Shown here: positions 40,740 through 50,146 of the stretch, piece by piece
How the letters are laid out: each line of letters starts with the position of its first letter
Numbering within the stretch: the stretch's first letter is position 1
Assembly: GCF_021646685.1 (NCBI RefSeq)
Contig: NZ_JAKJHW010000005.1
Coordinates: 231,038-295,037 of the forward strand
Reading direction: 5' to 3'
Source: Pseudalkalibacillus salsuginis
Lineage (GTDB): Bacteria > Bacillota > Bacilli > Bacillales > Fictibacillaceae
Length of the DNA: 64,000 bases
Position numbers and translations under genes: made by a program
Notes under the pieces: generated by a model
Database searches by the model: none
Seen by the model: the letters and a program-made list of their open reading frames with translations, nothing else
What the model was told of the DNA's origin: nothing

Positions 40740-41489
40740 ATGAAAACAAGATTTAAACTATTCGGAATGGCGTTGACGATTTTGCTAGCATGTTTTTCAG
40801 GTGCTGAGGCAAAACAATCCACATGGTCTGATCAAGAACTGATGGACATAACCCGCGTTATGGAGCAGTCAGGCATATCGATCGAGAACTGGTCCTTTTA
40901 TGGTAAAAATAAGTTTGGTTTTGTATCAGATTTTAGTGGGTATGTATTGTTAGTAGAAAGCCTGCAGGCAAAATCGCCAAACTTCCGGTGGGAGACGATT
41001 TCCGAAGAAAATGAACATTGGAGGGTTTCCGGGCGCTATACGAATCAATATGGTATCGAAGAGAAGGTTTCCGTGTTTGCTTACCCCCACAAAAACCGGT
41101 ATATGGCGTACGTTATATATGACGTCAAGGGGGAGGCCTGGGATCCCGGAATATGGAATGCTTTCAAGCCTGAATATAGGAATAAAGTCCGTCTGTTTTT
41201 AGGGGAGAATGTGCAAATATATACTTGTGTTAAAGGTGTAAAGTCTGATAAGATGAATATTGTTTTGCGAAAATTGGCGAAACAACTCATTCAGTCATTT
41301 GACGCAACTATAATTGAGACATTAGACGAAGAGACATTTCTGTCCCTATCAGCATATACTGACAAATGGAAGCCTTCAATCCTGACAGATCATCAGCGGA
41401 TGAATCTGCAAATTGGACTCCGGAACAACGGAATAGGCGGAAAGACAACCATAACAATTGGAACACCGATAATAACGACTGAATATTAA
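40740..41489 (+). CDS. ywmB: YwmB family exported protein
   Basis: A 249-residue protein with a signal peptide ending near LACFSGAEA (residue 24). The body matches the YwmB family (DUF1779, TATA-binding-like fold), with EENEHWRVSGRYTNQYGIEEKVSVFAYPHKNRYMAYVIYDVKG. The function is unknown. Position between ywzB and murA agrees with B. subtilis. AGGAGTGGG precedes the ATG. Confidence 0.85.
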   Translation: MKTRFKLFGMALTILLACFSGAEAKQSTWSDQELMDITRVMEQSGISIENWSFYGKNKFGFVSDFSGYVLLVESLQAKSPNFRWETISEENEHWRVSGRYTNQYGIEEKVSVFAYPHKNRYMAYVIYDVKGEAWDPGIWNAFKPEYRNKVRLFLGENVQIYTCVKGVKSDKMNIVLRKLAKQLIQSFDATIIETLDEETFLSLSAYTDKWKPSILTDHQRMNLQIGLRNNGIGGKTTITIGTPIITTEY

Positions 41490-41519
41490 TATATAAATTG
41501 GACGCGGAGGGGAATTATT

Positions 41520-42833
41520 TTGGAAAAAATCATCGTCCGTGGTGGTAGGCGGTTAGAAGGCTCCGTCAGAGTGGAAGGGGCAAAAAATGCCGTACTGCCT
41601 GTCATCGCAGCATCCATCCTAGCTAGTAAAGGAACAAGCACTATTTCGGAAGTGCCTGCACTTGCCGATGTTTATACGATAAATGAAGTTCTTCGCCACT
41701 TGAATATTGGCGCAGAATACTCAAATAATCAGATAAAAGTAGATGCTACACACCCATTGAAGACAGAAGCACCATTTGAATATGTTCGTAAAATGAGAGC
41801 ATCATTCCTAGTGATGGGTCCGTTACTTGCAAGAGTTGGAATCGCAAGAATTGCTTTACCCGGAGGTTGTGCAATCGGATCACGCCCGATTGACCAGCAT
41901 CTAAAAGGCTTTGAAGCTATGGGAGCCGAAGTGAAAATCGGTAATGGTTTTATCGAAGCGAAAAAAGAAGGGCGACTACAAGGAGCTAAAATCTATTTGG
42001 ATTTTCCGAGTGTAGGAGCAACGGAAAACATCATGATGGCTGCAGCTTTGGCAGAAGGCACAAGCATTATCGAAAATGTAGCAAAAGAACCTGAAATCGT
42101 TTGTCTTGCGAATTATTTGAATGCAATGGGAGCGAAAGTTTACGGGGCTGGTACAGGCACACTTCGAATCGAAGGTGTAGATGAAATGCATGGCGCCGAA
42201 CATCAGGTCATTGCAGATCGTATTGAAGCAGGTACATTCATGGTGGCTGCTGCAATAACTGGCGGTGATGTCACAATCGAAAATGCTCAAAATGATCACT
42301 TGACACCACTAGTGGCTAAGCTCCAGGAAATGGGCGTCACGATTTCTGATTCAGAAAAAGGCGTTCGGGTCATCGGACCCGAAACGTTGAAGCCAGTGGA
42401 TATCAAAACGATGCCACACCCAGGATTCCCAACGGATCTTCAGTCACAGATGATGGCTCTTTTATTGGCAGCCAATGGTACTAGTGTCATTACAGAAACC
42501 GTTTTTGAAAATCGTTTCATGCACGTGGAAGAATTCCGCCGTATGAATGGAAATATTAAAATCGAAGGGCGTTCTGCCATAGTCAATGGCCCAGTCCAGC
42601 TACAAGGGGCTGAGGTAGCAGCGACAGATTTACGTGCTGGTGCAGCGCTGATCTTAGCAGGACTGATTGCAGACGGATACACAAGAGTAACAGAACTACA
42701 ACATTTAGATCGCGGATACGTTGATTTTGCCGGAAAATTAGCCTCACTTGGTGCTGACGTGGAGCGCGTGAAAGAAGAAACAGATACGATTACAACTAAA
42801 AATACTACTCAGAACTTAAAAGCAAAGGCATAA
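41520..42833 (+). CDS. murA: UDP-N-acetylglucosamine 1-carboxyvinyltransferase
   Basis: A 437-residue enzyme that adds enolpyruvate to UDP-GlcNAc, the first committed step of peptidoglycan synthesis. The catalytic cysteine, also the fosfomycin target, is Cys117 in [15 protein letters not shown]. The start [25 protein letters not shown] is typical. The initiation codon is TTG with GCGGAGGGG upstream. The position before spoIID marks it as the murAA type rather than murAB. Confidence 0.96.
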   Translation: MEKIIVRGGRRLEGSVRVEGAKNAVLPVIAASILASKGTSTISEVPALADVYTINEVLRHLNIGAEYSNNQIKVDATHPLKTEAPFEYVRKMRASFLVMGPLLARVGIARIALPGGCAIGSRPIDQHLKGFEAMGAEVKIGNGFIEAKKEGRLQGAKIYLDFPSVGATENIMMAAALAEGTSIIENVAKEPEIVCLANYLNAMGAKVYGAGTGTLRIEGVDEMHGAEHQVIADRIEAGTFMVAAAITGGDVTIENAQNDHLTPLVAKLQEMGVTISDSEKGVRVIGPETLKPVDIKTMPHPGFPTDLQSQMMALLLAANGTSVITETVFENRFMHVEEFRRMNGNIKIEGRSAIVNGPVQLQGAEVAATDLRAGAALILAGLIADGYTRVTELQHLDRGYVDFAGKLASLGADVERVKEETDTITTKNTTQNLKAKA

Positions 42834-42850
42834 TTTATTTACTTATAGGA

Positions 42851-42881
42851 AAGTCGTCTTCCAAACGGAGACGGCTTTTTT
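42851..42881 (+). terminator. Terminator after murA
   Basis: AAGTCGTCT pairs with AGACGGCTT (one G-T pair) and six T follow. From 42882 to 43104 there is no gene; I could not settle on a sigma-E promoter for spoIID. Confidence 0.82.
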
Positions 42882-43104
42882 GGTTCTCAGACTGTGCTAG
42901 TGCGAATCAGTGGTTCACGGATGTGGGGAGACAATATCGAGTGATGTTCCGCCAAAGTGATCGGTTTCGGAACTTGGATTCGGGTTTTATTTCATCAAGC
43001 TATAGAGGTGTCCATTATACATATTCAGTGGGAATGTTCTTCGGTTCTAAAAGGTTGTCCAAGCCCATAGGCTATACTATAACTGTTGAAATGGGGGGCT
43101 GCCA

Positions 43105-44136
43105 ATGAACCAAATCCGATTTGGGACACCTTTTTATCTTTTTCTAATTGGACTACTTACATTCATACTTTTACTCCCTAGTCTGATCGTCATTCCCTTT
43201 AAAGGTAATGACCAAAATGCTTCAACTGGCAAAATGGAAAAGGTGGAAAGCGATACGCCAATCGTTTTAAATTCAGAAGTCGATGTTTCCGTCTATAAAA
43301 CGAATGCAAAAAAAATCGAGACATTACCACTAGAGCAATATGTAAAAGGAGTCGTCGCTGCTGAAATGCCAGCACATTTTGAAATGGAGGCATTGAAGGC
43401 GCAAGCATTGACAGCGAGAACGTATATCATCAAAATGCTCCTCAACCCAGCGGATATGAATCTTCCAGAGGGGGCTGATGTCACCGATGCTGTCATTCAC
43501 CAAGTGTATAAAAATGATCAGGACTTAAAGAAGGTGTGGGGGAAGGATTACGATTGGAAAATCAAGAAAATCACTCAGGCAGTCAAAGAAACAGAAGGTA
43601 AAATCATCATATATGATGGAAGACCGATCGATGCATTATTCTTTTCAACAAGCAATGGATTTACGCAAAACTCCGAGGATTATTGGTCAAGTTCCTTTCC
43701 GTATTTACGAAGCGTCGAAAGCCCGTGGGATAAAGATTCACCGAAGTACTTCCACCAACAATCCTTCCCGGTCGATGTCGTGGAATCGAAGCTGAAAGTT
43801 AAATTGAGTGGTGAAGATGGAGAAGTCGGGAAAGTGTTGGGCAGGACAAAAGGAAACTACATTGATCAGATTGAAATCAACGGTAAAAAGCTGAGCGGAA
43901 AAGATATTCGAGTCGCCCTGAACCTGAAATCCTCTGATTTTACGATTCTAAGGAAGAATGATGAAGTAATCTTCCAGACTCGCGGGTATGGCCATGGTGT
44001 CGGTATGAGCCAATATGGCGCCAACGGGATGGCACACGAAGGCAACAACTATAACGAAATAATCAAACACTATTACAACGGCGTTGAAATAACCGACACC
44101 AAAGCCTACACAAGCAAACTCACCGCCACCAACTAA
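43105..44136 (+). CDS. spoIID: Stage II sporulation protein D (lytic transglycosylase)
   Basis: A 343-residue mother-cell membrane enzyme that cleaves denuded glycan strands during engulfment, working with SpoIIP and SpoIIM. One N-terminal membrane helix (residues 10-32) precedes the catalytic domain; the catalytic glutamate is Glu87 in VVAAEMPAHFEMEALKAQALTARTY. The C-terminal RGYGHGVGMSQYGANGMA motif is intact. GGGGGGC lies just upstream of the ATG. Repeat cluster B follows the stop at once. Confidence 0.95.
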   Translation: MNQIRFGTPFYLFLIGLLTFILLLPSLIVIPFKGNDQNASTGKMEKVESDTPIVLNSEVDVSVYKTNAKKIETLPLEQYVKGVVAAEMPAHFEMEALKAQALTARTYIIKMLLNPADMNLPEGADVTDAVIHQVYKNDQDLKKVWGKDYDWKIKKITQAVKETEGKIIIYDGRPIDALFFSTSNGFTQNSEDYWSSSFPYLRSVESPWDKDSPKYFHQQSFPVDVVESKLKVKLSGEDGEVGKVLGRTKGNYIDQIEINGKKLSGKDIRVALNLKSSDFTILRKNDEVIFQTRGYGHGVGMSQYGANGMAHEGNNYNEIIKHYYNGVEITDTKAYTSKLTATN

Positions 44137-44140
44137 GTCC

Positions 44141-44250
44141 GTGCCAGGCACCATTTTGAATCCCTTATGTAGCAAGGACTTTGAAAGTGTACCAGGCACC
44201 GTTTAAGAAGTCTTGCTGTGTAAGGGTTTCTATTCGGTGCCTGGTACACT
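44141..44250. repeat. 48-bp-pitch palindrome (REP-like) cluster B
   Basis: GTGCCAGGCACC at 44141, GTACCAGGCACC at 44189 and GGTGCCTGGTAC with its core at 44237 are 48 bp apart. The cluster begins five bases after the spoIID stop. Confidence 0.85.
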
Positions 44251-44375
44251 TTACTAGTATGCTGCTGTCCATGATGACAGTGGCTTTTTTGTTTTTTTTA
44301 TGCCCTATATTACCAAAACAACTTGTTACTTTCCCCAGTTTGTCGAAATAATATTCAGAAAAAATTTATCGGAAT

Positions 44376-44405
44376 GTATATATTTTGAAAAATGTGCCAA
44401 CAATG
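44376..44405 (+). promoter_or_regulatory. Sigma-F promoter of spoIIQ
   Basis: GTATA at 44376-44380 and GCCAACAATG at 44396-44405 are spaced by 15 bp, one mismatch from the -10 consensus GGNNANAHTR. spoIIQ is a known sigma-F gene. Confidence 0.75.
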
Positions 44406-44423
44406 TTGCTGAGGTGATGCAAA

Positions 44424-45260
44424 ATGAGAGAAGAAGAAAAACAAAAAAATCCTCTTAAGGCAAAGTGGTACAAAAAGAAGCGTTGGGTTTATCCGGCAGT
44501 ATATCTTGGGTTTGCAGCAGTGATTTTGGCCTCTGTTCTTTGGTATCAAAATAGTATTGGAGAAAAACTTAATGATGAAGCAGATCCAATCGGTTTTGAA
44601 GACCAAGATTCAGTACCAGTAATGTCAGACTCAGAAGTACTTAAGTCACCAGTTTCTGATGAAATTACTGTTCAAAGAAAATTCTATGACAGTGAAGCAT
44701 CTGAAGCAGATCAAGAAGCAGCTCTCGTATTCTATAATAATACCTACTTCCAGAATAAAGGAATCAACTATGCGACTGAGAGCGGTGAACCTTTCGACGT
44801 AATGGCAAGCTTGAGTGGTAAAGTTGTAGATGCTGGACAAGATCCACTAGTAGGATACTTCGTCCACATCGAACACGATAACGGTGTAGTGACTCACTAC
44901 TCTAGCCTTGAAGACCTAAAAGTTGAAAAGGGTGACACTGTTAAGCAAGGTGATGTCCTAGGTACAGCAGGTATGAGCCTTCTTGACAAGGAAGCACAAG
45001 TTCACGCACACTTTGAAGTACGCAAGGATGGAGTAGCTGTCAACCCTGAAGAATTCTTCGGAAAAACAGTCACTGACATTCCTGCTCAAAAGCAAGAAGT
45101 GAACGAAACTCTTACTGATGAAGACACTGATGCTGATGCAAAAGAAGAAGCAGATGTTGAGGCTGAGGAAGAGAACGCAAACCCGTCAAGCGAAACCCAA
45201 ACTGATGACGCTCAACCACAAGAAAACTCTATTGAGGATGAAGATCAATCTGACGCTTAA
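44424..45260 (+). CDS. spoIIQ: Stage II sporulation protein Q
   Basis: A 278-residue forespore membrane protein that binds SpoIIIAH across the septum, helping engulfment and the feeding-tube channel. One helix at residues 23-43 is followed by a LytM/M23-like domain (about residues 100-215) and an acidic tail. In the LytM domain the HxH end is present (VHAHFEV), but the first metal-binding His and Asp are replaced, the region reading GINYATESGEPFDV; it is therefore probably not an active peptidase. The start has GAGGTGATG. It is preceded by a sigma-F promoter. Confidence 0.93.
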   Translation: MREEEKQKNPLKAKWYKKKRWVYPAVYLGFAAVILASVLWYQNSIGEKLNDEADPIGFEDQDSVPVMSDSEVLKSPVSDEITVQRKFYDSEASEADQEAALVFYNNTYFQNKGINYATESGEPFDVMASLSGKVVDAGQDPLVGYFVHIEHDNGVVTHYSSLEDLKVEKGDTVKQGDVLGTAGMSLLDKEAQVHAHFEVRKDGVAVNPEEFFGKTVTDIPAQKQEVNETLTDEDTDADAKEEADVEAEEENANPSSETQTDDAQPQENSIEDEDQSDA

Positions 45261-45298
45261 ACCACTTGAAGCGTCAAGATAAATACAACACTAGACAA

Positions 45299-45325
45299 GC
45301 TCTGGAGAAACTCCAGGGCTTTTTT
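45299..45325 (+). terminator. Terminator after spoIIQ
   Basis: GCTCTGGAG pairs with CTCCAGGGC around AAA, and six T follow. Just upstream another perfect inverted repeat, TGACGCTT/AAGCGTCA (45251-45276), spans the spoIIQ stop. Confidence 0.85.
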
Positions 45326-45382
45326 CTTTTCTCCTTCAAGGTGCTTTGAAAGTGTATCCTGTATGTGTACCTACCTGTATGT

Positions 45383-45538
45383 GTACCAGGCACCGAACGG
45401 GAACCCAAGCATAGTAAGGGATCTGAAAGTGTACCAGGCACCGAACAGGAACTCAAGCGCAGTAAGGGATCTGAAAGTGTACCAGGCACCGAACGGGAAC
45501 TCAAGCACAGTAAGGGATCGTAATTGGTGCCTGGTACG
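45383..45538. repeat. 48-bp-pitch palindrome (REP-like) cluster C
   Basis: Palindrome cores start at 45383, 45431, 45479 and 45527, an exact 48-bp pitch. The linkers (CGAACGGGAACTCAAGC, AGTAAGGGATCTGAAA) are almost identical, so the units look recently multiplied. The last palindrome is inverted (GGTGCCTGGTAC). It lies upstream of the DUF1028 gene. Confidence 0.9.
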
Positions 45539-45620
45539 GGGTTTTTTCTGCGATGAAAAAGGGAATGGGGTGGACATCGAGAATAACTGTCTAGAGGTTG
45601 AGAAGGGAGAGTGTTCGTTC

Positions 45621-46502
45621 GTGTATCCAGGTAAGGTTCCAAATAATTTGGTAGCAACGTTTTCAATTGTCGGTTTTGATCCGGAAACAGAAGAGCTTGG
45701 CATCGCGGTCCAGTCCAAGTTCATAGGCGTGGGATCTGTTGTTCCATGGGCGAAAGCGGGTGTAGGGGCAGTAGCAACACAATCGTTCGCCAATACCTCT
45801 TATGGTCCGAAAGGCATCGGATATATGGAGTCAGGAAAGTCTGCCGAAGAAACAATCAGGCTGCTGACGGAAGAGGATGAGGACCGGGAGCTCCGTCAGG
45901 TAGGAATAGTGGATGCAAAAGGGAATACAGCTACGTTTACCGGAAAAGACTGCTATGATTGGGCAGGCGGTTGTACGGGTAAACATTATGCTGCTCAGGG
46001 GAACATTCTCGTCAACAAGGAAACAGTCGATCAGATGGGAGTAACATACGAGGGTACAGAAGGAACTTTGGCCCATCGCCTTCTTACTGCCTTGAATGCT
46101 GGCCAGCATGCAGGTGGTGACAGTCGTGGGAAACAATCAGCCGCTCTTTTGATCGTAAAAGAAAAAGGCGGATATGGAGGGTTCAATGACAGAGCTATTG
46201 ATCTCCGTGTAGATGACCACAAGGAGCCGATCAAAGAATTGATCAGGATCCATGATCTACATCAGCTTTATTTTTCACGGTCAAGAGAAAAGAACATTGT
46301 TGAAATAAAAGGGGACGTTTTCCATCAGTTAGTAGTTGAGCTTGAACGCCTCGGCTATCTTGAAAGAAGCGACGAACATTCAGAGGATGCGGTACTAGAT
46401 GCTTTACGTGTGCTCATCCATCAGGAAAATTTTGAAGAGAGGGAGCAGAAACGAGGTTACATCGATCTTGAAATTCTGGAATTCATGAAAAGGGCACAAT
46501 AG
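45621..46502 (+). CDS. DUF1028 family protein (Ntn-hydrolase fold)
   Basis: A protein of about 293 residues. The N-terminal two thirds match DUF1028 (PF06267): ATFSIVGFDPETEELGIAVQS, GVGAVATQSFANTSYG, AAQGNILVN and AGGDSRGKQSAALLIV. The DUF1028 fold belongs to the Ntn-hydrolase group, but the reaction is not known. The C-terminal 80 residues form a helical extension (LEILEFMKRAQ at the end). GTG at 45621 has AAGGGAG 11 bases upstream; TTG at 45648 is an equally good alternative that starts closer to the conserved ATFSIVG strand. The open frame upstream of 45600 is only repeat DNA. It faces the transglutaminase operon and shares its terminator. Confidence 0.85.
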   Translation: MYPGKVPNNLVATFSIVGFDPETEELGIAVQSKFIGVGSVVPWAKAGVGAVATQSFANTSYGPKGIGYMESGKSAEETIRLLTEEDEDRELRQVGIVDAKGNTATFTGKDCYDWAGGCTGKHYAAQGNILVNKETVDQMGVTYEGTEGTLAHRLLTALNAGQHAGGDSRGKQSAALLIVKEKGGYGGFNDRAIDLRVDDHKEPIKELIRIHDLHQLYFSRSREKNIVEIKGDVFHQLVVELERLGYLERSDEHSEDAVLDALRVLIHQENFEEREQKRGYIDLEILEFMKRAQ

Positions 46503-46508
46503 AACAAT

Positions 46509-46540
46509 AAGCGGAAGGCTTCCAAGCCTTCCGCTTTTTA
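46509..46540. terminator. Bidirectional terminator
   Basis: AAGCGGAAGGCTT (46509-46521) pairs perfectly with AAGCCTTCCGCTT (46524-46536), with T on the right and A on the left, so it can serve both the DUF1028 gene and the convergent operon. Confidence 0.88.
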
Positions 46541-46547
46541 ATCTCTA

Positions 46548-47414
46548 TCAAGCTGTTACATTTTCCTCTATTGCATAGACGCTGACCTTCACATCAAGCT
46601 TCTGTATCCCTCCGTGATAAACCCCTTTTAACGGAACGATATCAGTATAATCCCGACCAACCGCGACTCGGATATGCTGGTTTTTTACGAGCACGTTATT
46701 CGTCGGGTCGAAACCGATCCACCCGGCAGTCGGCAGCTTCACCTCGACCCAGGCATGCGTAGCAGCATCCCCGCGCATAGCTAAATTTTCACCAATATAC
46801 AAATATCCGCTTACATACCGGGCTGGAATTCCGCGGGACCGACATAATGCCAGCATCAGATGGGTATAATCCTGACAGACCCCGACTTTGTTTTCCCAAG
46901 CTTCGGAAGCGGTTGTATTCACAGTCGTTGAACCGGGTGTATAAGTGAAGGTGTCATAAATGTATTTGCTTACCAGCTTTACAAAATCGAATGGGTCATT
47001 GCATTCCTTCCACAAAGGCTCTGTAATCTTCTTACAAACCTCATCAGGAAGAGTCGTATAACCGGTTTTCATTAAAAATTCAGCATATTGCTCTTTGAAA
47101 CCTTGAGAAAAGAGAGCATCCTTCATCTGAGGACTGAACGAATAAGCCTCCTTAAAAGCAAATGAATCGATCGTCACCTCGGACGTCGTTACAAGCAGAA
47201 GTTCCTCATGGTCCTCCCATGCATAGAATGTCTCCACGTGATTCCCCCAATAATCGTAATGAACATATGACGGAACGTTCGGGGTGATTTCCTTTTTAAA
47301 GGAGATGCATTCTTGTTTCATATCATCAGTCGGTTTTAGGCGAAACTGATTGATGCTATGGCTCACTGGTAGCTCGTATGTGTAGTGTGTATGCTGGGTG
47401 ACCCTGTATTTCAT
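46548..47414 (-). CDS. Transglutaminase-like family protein
   Basis: A 288-residue protein with the bacterial transglutaminase-like N-terminal domain (MKYRVTQHTHYTYELPVSHSINQFRLKP) and a papain-like core. The expected triad is present: Cys in ENKVGVCQDYTHLMLALCR, His in GDAATHAWVEV and Asp in GFDPTNN. It is the last gene of a three-gene operon and starts within the stop of the alpha-E gene (ATGA at 47411-47414). The frame is open upstream to 47471 but overlaps the previous gene. Family members in this operon type are thought to act as peptidases or amide-forming enzymes; the substrate is unknown. Confidence 0.9.
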   Translation of the reverse strand: MKYRVTQHTHYTYELPVSHSINQFRLKPTDDMKQECISFKKEITPNVPSYVHYDYWGNHVETFYAWEDHEELLLVTTSEVTIDSFAFKEAYSFSPQMKDALFSQGFKEQYAEFLMKTGYTTLPDEVCKKITEPLWKECNDPFDFVKLVSKYIYDTFTYTPGSTTVNTTASEAWENKVGVCQDYTHLMLALCRSRGIPARYVSGYLYIGENLAMRGDAATHAWVEVKLPTAGWIGFDPTNNVLVKNQHIRVAVGRDYTDIVPLKGVYHGGIQKLDVKVSVYAIEENVTA

Positions 47415-48352
47415 ACGCCGACTTCTCCTAGGTAGTAGGTTTTGTTGATCAAACGCCCGAGCTGAGAACAATTGGATTGGAATCGTTGTAAAAATTGATG
47501 GATATCCTCCGTGATGACATCAATGACCGACATCGTTTTAAAATCTAGGCGCATCTCGCCGATCAATTGATGCAGGTCCTCTGAATAATGCTCGATTTTA
47601 CCGTTCTCAAGTTCTTGGAAAACGTTGTAGACCTGCTCCAGACAGTAATTGATCGAGCGGGGAAACGCTTCGTCGAACAGCAGGAATTCGATAACACGTT
47701 CACCGGTGATGAATGGATGGTGCTTTTTTAAATAGGCCTCATGCCCGCTCACAGATTGAAGGACCGCAAACCAATGTCGGTAAAGTGAAGGATCGTTGTG
47801 TTCTGGATCCTCTGAACGATAATAATAGATATTCAGGATTCGAGATGTTTTTTCAGCACGTTCGATGAACTTAGCCATTTTAATGAACAAATACGCTTCA
47901 TCAAATGACAATGTCGCTTCAACCATCCCCTGGAAAAGGGCGGATTGGCGGATGATCATCTGGTAAAAATCATCGATCGAATCCACGGTCCAGTTTTCAT
48001 ACTTGTATTGTTTGACCTCCCAGTAGAAGGAATTCATCATTTCCCATAATTCTTGCGGAATGATTTCGCGAATTGCGCGTGCATCCTCCCGGGCTAGTTT
48101 TACACAATTTAAAATCGAATTCGGGTTGTCACTTGAGAATGACATGAAGTCCATGACGGACCGGGCATCATACTTATCATAGCGTTTTTCGAAATCCTCA
48201 TTTGCCCCGCTGATGGAAATCAGTTCATCCCAGTGATTTTCTTTATGTTCAATACTTCCGATCAATCGTACTGAAATGAGGCGGGCAGTGTTCTCTGCAC
48301 GCTCAATATTGCGTGACATCCAATATAGTGAATTTGAAACTCTGCTTAGCAT
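47411..48352 (-). CDS. Alpha-E domain protein
   Basis: A 313-residue all-helical protein of the alpha-E family (PF04168), marked by MLSRVSNSLYWMSRNIERAENTARLI at the start and KFIERAEKTSRILNIYYYR in the middle. It is a standard partner of the ATP-grasp protein encoded just upstream. Comparative genomics has placed this pair in predicted peptide or amide synthesis systems. The biochemical role is unknown. Confidence 0.9.
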   Translation of the reverse strand: MLSRVSNSLYWMSRNIERAENTARLISVRLIGSIEHKENHWDELISISGANEDFEKRYDKYDARSVMDFMSFSSDNPNSILNCVKLAREDARAIREIIPQELWEMMNSFYWEVKQYKYENWTVDSIDDFYQMIIRQSALFQGMVEATLSFDEAYLFIKMAKFIERAEKTSRILNIYYYRSEDPEHNDPSLYRHWFAVLQSVSGHEAYLKKHHPFITGERVIEFLLFDEAFPRSINYCLEQVYNVFQELENGKIEHYSEDLHQLIGEMRLDFKTMSVIDVITEDIHQFLQRFQSNCSQLGRLINKTYYLGEVGV

Positions 48353-48364
48353 GCTTGTCCCTCC

Positions 48365-49795
48365 TTAGTCGGTCATGACCCACGTATCTTTACATCCACC
48401 GCCTTGTGAAGAATTGACGACGAGCGATCCCTCTTTCAAAGCAACCCTTGTCAGGCCACCAGGGAAAACATGCGGATGCTCCCCGTTGAATACAAATGCA
48501 CGGACGTCAATGTGGCAGCCAGAAAACTCTTCTCCTCTAAAAACAGGCATCCTTGAGAGCGTGACCATCGGTTGTGCAATGTAATTCGATGGATTTTTCT
48601 CGATCTGAACCCTATAATCCTCGCGTTCTTGTTCAGTAGCATGGGGGCCGATCAAAAGATTATATCCGCCGGATCCGTCTGTCTGCTTGACGACAAGTTG
48701 ATCGAGGTTTTCCAATACGTATTTCCGTTGTTCCTCATCACGTAAAAAGTAAGTCTCGACATTCCGGATGATTGGATCCTCACCGAGGTAATAGCGGATC
48801 ATGTTCGGTACATAATGATAGATGGCCTTGTCATCTGCCACACCGTTTCCGATGCCGTTGCTGATCGTCACATTGCCGGCACGATAAGCATCGAGAAGGC
48901 CTGCAACACCAAGCATGGAATCCGGACGGAACTCAAGTGGATCGAGGAACTCATCATCAATACGCCGGTAGATCACATCTACACGTTTCAATCCTCTGGT
49001 CGTTTTCATATAGACGATTCTGTCCCGGACGAGCAGGTCACGGCCTTCGACAAGTTCAATGCCTAGCTGCTGGGCTATGAAACTATGGTCAAAATAAGCA
49101 GAATTGTAAACGCCAGGAGTCAAGAGTACGATGTTCGGCATTGTGATATTGTTCGGTGCGATGGAAGATAGAGCGTCGTGTATGTGAGTGAATTGGTTTT
49201 CTAGTGAAACGACATTATAATCTTGCAAAAAGTCAGGGAAAACGTGACGCATGACATAACGATTCTGGAATACATAAGATAGCCCGGATGGATTCCTAAG
49301 ATTGTCCTCAAGGACGCGGAACTCTCCATTTTCATCTTTAATCAAATCTATGCCAGCCATAAAAATATGGTTTCTTCGCGGAACTTTGATTTTCGTAACT
49401 TGGGGATAAAAGTACTTACAGGTGACGACGAGTTCTCGAGGAATAAGACCATCTTTTAAAATCTGCTGGTCATTATAAACGTCGTCTAAGAATAGGTTGA
49501 GCGCTTTGACACGCTGAATGAGGCCCTTTTCAAGCTGTAGCCATTCGTCCTTCGGGATGATGTTCGGAACGAAATCAAAGGGGATTGTACGCTCGGCTCC
49601 TTGATCGTCGTTATAGACGGTGAAGGTGATGCCCTGTCGGAGGAAATTCTGCTGGGCAGCTTCATGTCGGGCTTGCAGTTCATCCTCGGGAAGGGTGGAT
49701 AAACGATTATAGAGGGTTTGGTAATGAGCACGCGGCTTTTCTCTTTCTTGGAGCATTTCATCAAAGAATGACTTAGTTTCGTATGTTTTGAACAT
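48365..49795 (-). CDS. Circularly permuted ATP-grasp protein
   Basis: A 476-residue protein of the circularly permuted type 2 ATP-grasp family (DUF404/DUF407). Typical parts are FMAGIDLIKDENGEFRVLEDNLRNPSG, GVYNSAYFDHSFIAQQLG and VVKQTDGSGGYNLLIGP. ATP-grasp enzymes join a carboxylate to an amine or thiol through an acyl phosphate, so it is the likely ligase of the operon. It is the first of three genes (ATP-grasp, alpha-E, transglutaminase). The start follows GGGAGGGG. Confidence 0.92.
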   Translation of the reverse strand: MFKTYETKSFFDEMLQEREKPRAHYQTLYNRLSTLPEDELQARHEAAQQNFLRQGITFTVYNDDQGAERTIPFDFVPNIIPKDEWLQLEKGLIQRVKALNLFLDDVYNDQQILKDGLIPRELVVTCKYFYPQVTKIKVPRRNHIFMAGIDLIKDENGEFRVLEDNLRNPSGLSYVFQNRYVMRHVFPDFLQDYNVVSLENQFTHIHDALSSIAPNNITMPNIVLLTPGVYNSAYFDHSFIAQQLGIELVEGRDLLVRDRIVYMKTTRGLKRVDVIYRRIDDEFLDPLEFRPDSMLGVAGLLDAYRAGNVTISNGIGNGVADDKAIYHYVPNMIRYYLGEDPIIRNVETYFLRDEEQRKYVLENLDQLVVKQTDGSGGYNLLIGPHATEQEREDYRVQIEKNPSNYIAQPMVTLSRMPVFRGEEFSGCHIDVRAFVFNGEHPHVFPGGLTRVALKEGSLVVNSSQGGGCKDTWVMTD

Positions 49796-49989
49796 TCAGT
49801 GTCCCCTCCCATTATTATTTTATTTAGGCTAAATATTATTCGAAAATTCTAACATTTAAAGAATACACTATAGAATACCTATTATCAAGATTGTAAAACC
49901 ACTAATACTGTCGAAATATGAAGAATCCTTAGAGTTTTTACACGAGAACAAAAAACATGTATGAAAAACTCAAAAAATGAGTGATTTGT

Positions 49990-50146
49990 GTACCAGGCAC
50001 CGATCACGAAGCCTTGTCAGAGATGGGGTCCATATCGGTGCCTGGTACACTTTCAAAAGCCCTGTATAGAGTGGGGTTAGAAATGGTGCCTGGTACACTT
50101 TCAAAAGCCTTGCTCAGAGCGGGATCTGAAAATATACCTGGCACCG
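49990..50146. repeat. 48-bp-pitch palindrome (REP-like) cluster D
   Basis: Palindrome cores start at 49990, 50038, 50086 and 50134, again an exact 48-bp pitch; the first and fourth are in ACCAGGCACC/ACCTGGCACC forms and the middle two read GGTGCCTGGTAC followed by ACTTTCAAAAGCC. It lies in the 680-bp gap between the ATP-grasp promoter region (49796-49980, AT-rich) and spoIIID. From 50150 to 50470 I see no further gene. Confidence 0.9.

Noticed and set aside
42960..43104. Sigma-E promoter of spoIID
   Set aside because: Several CATA-like -10 candidates exist, but none had a convincing -35 at the right spacing.
45363..45620. N-terminal extension of the DUF1028 protein
   Set aside because: This stretch is palindrome cluster C translated in frame; conserved DUF1028 sequence begins only near 45650.
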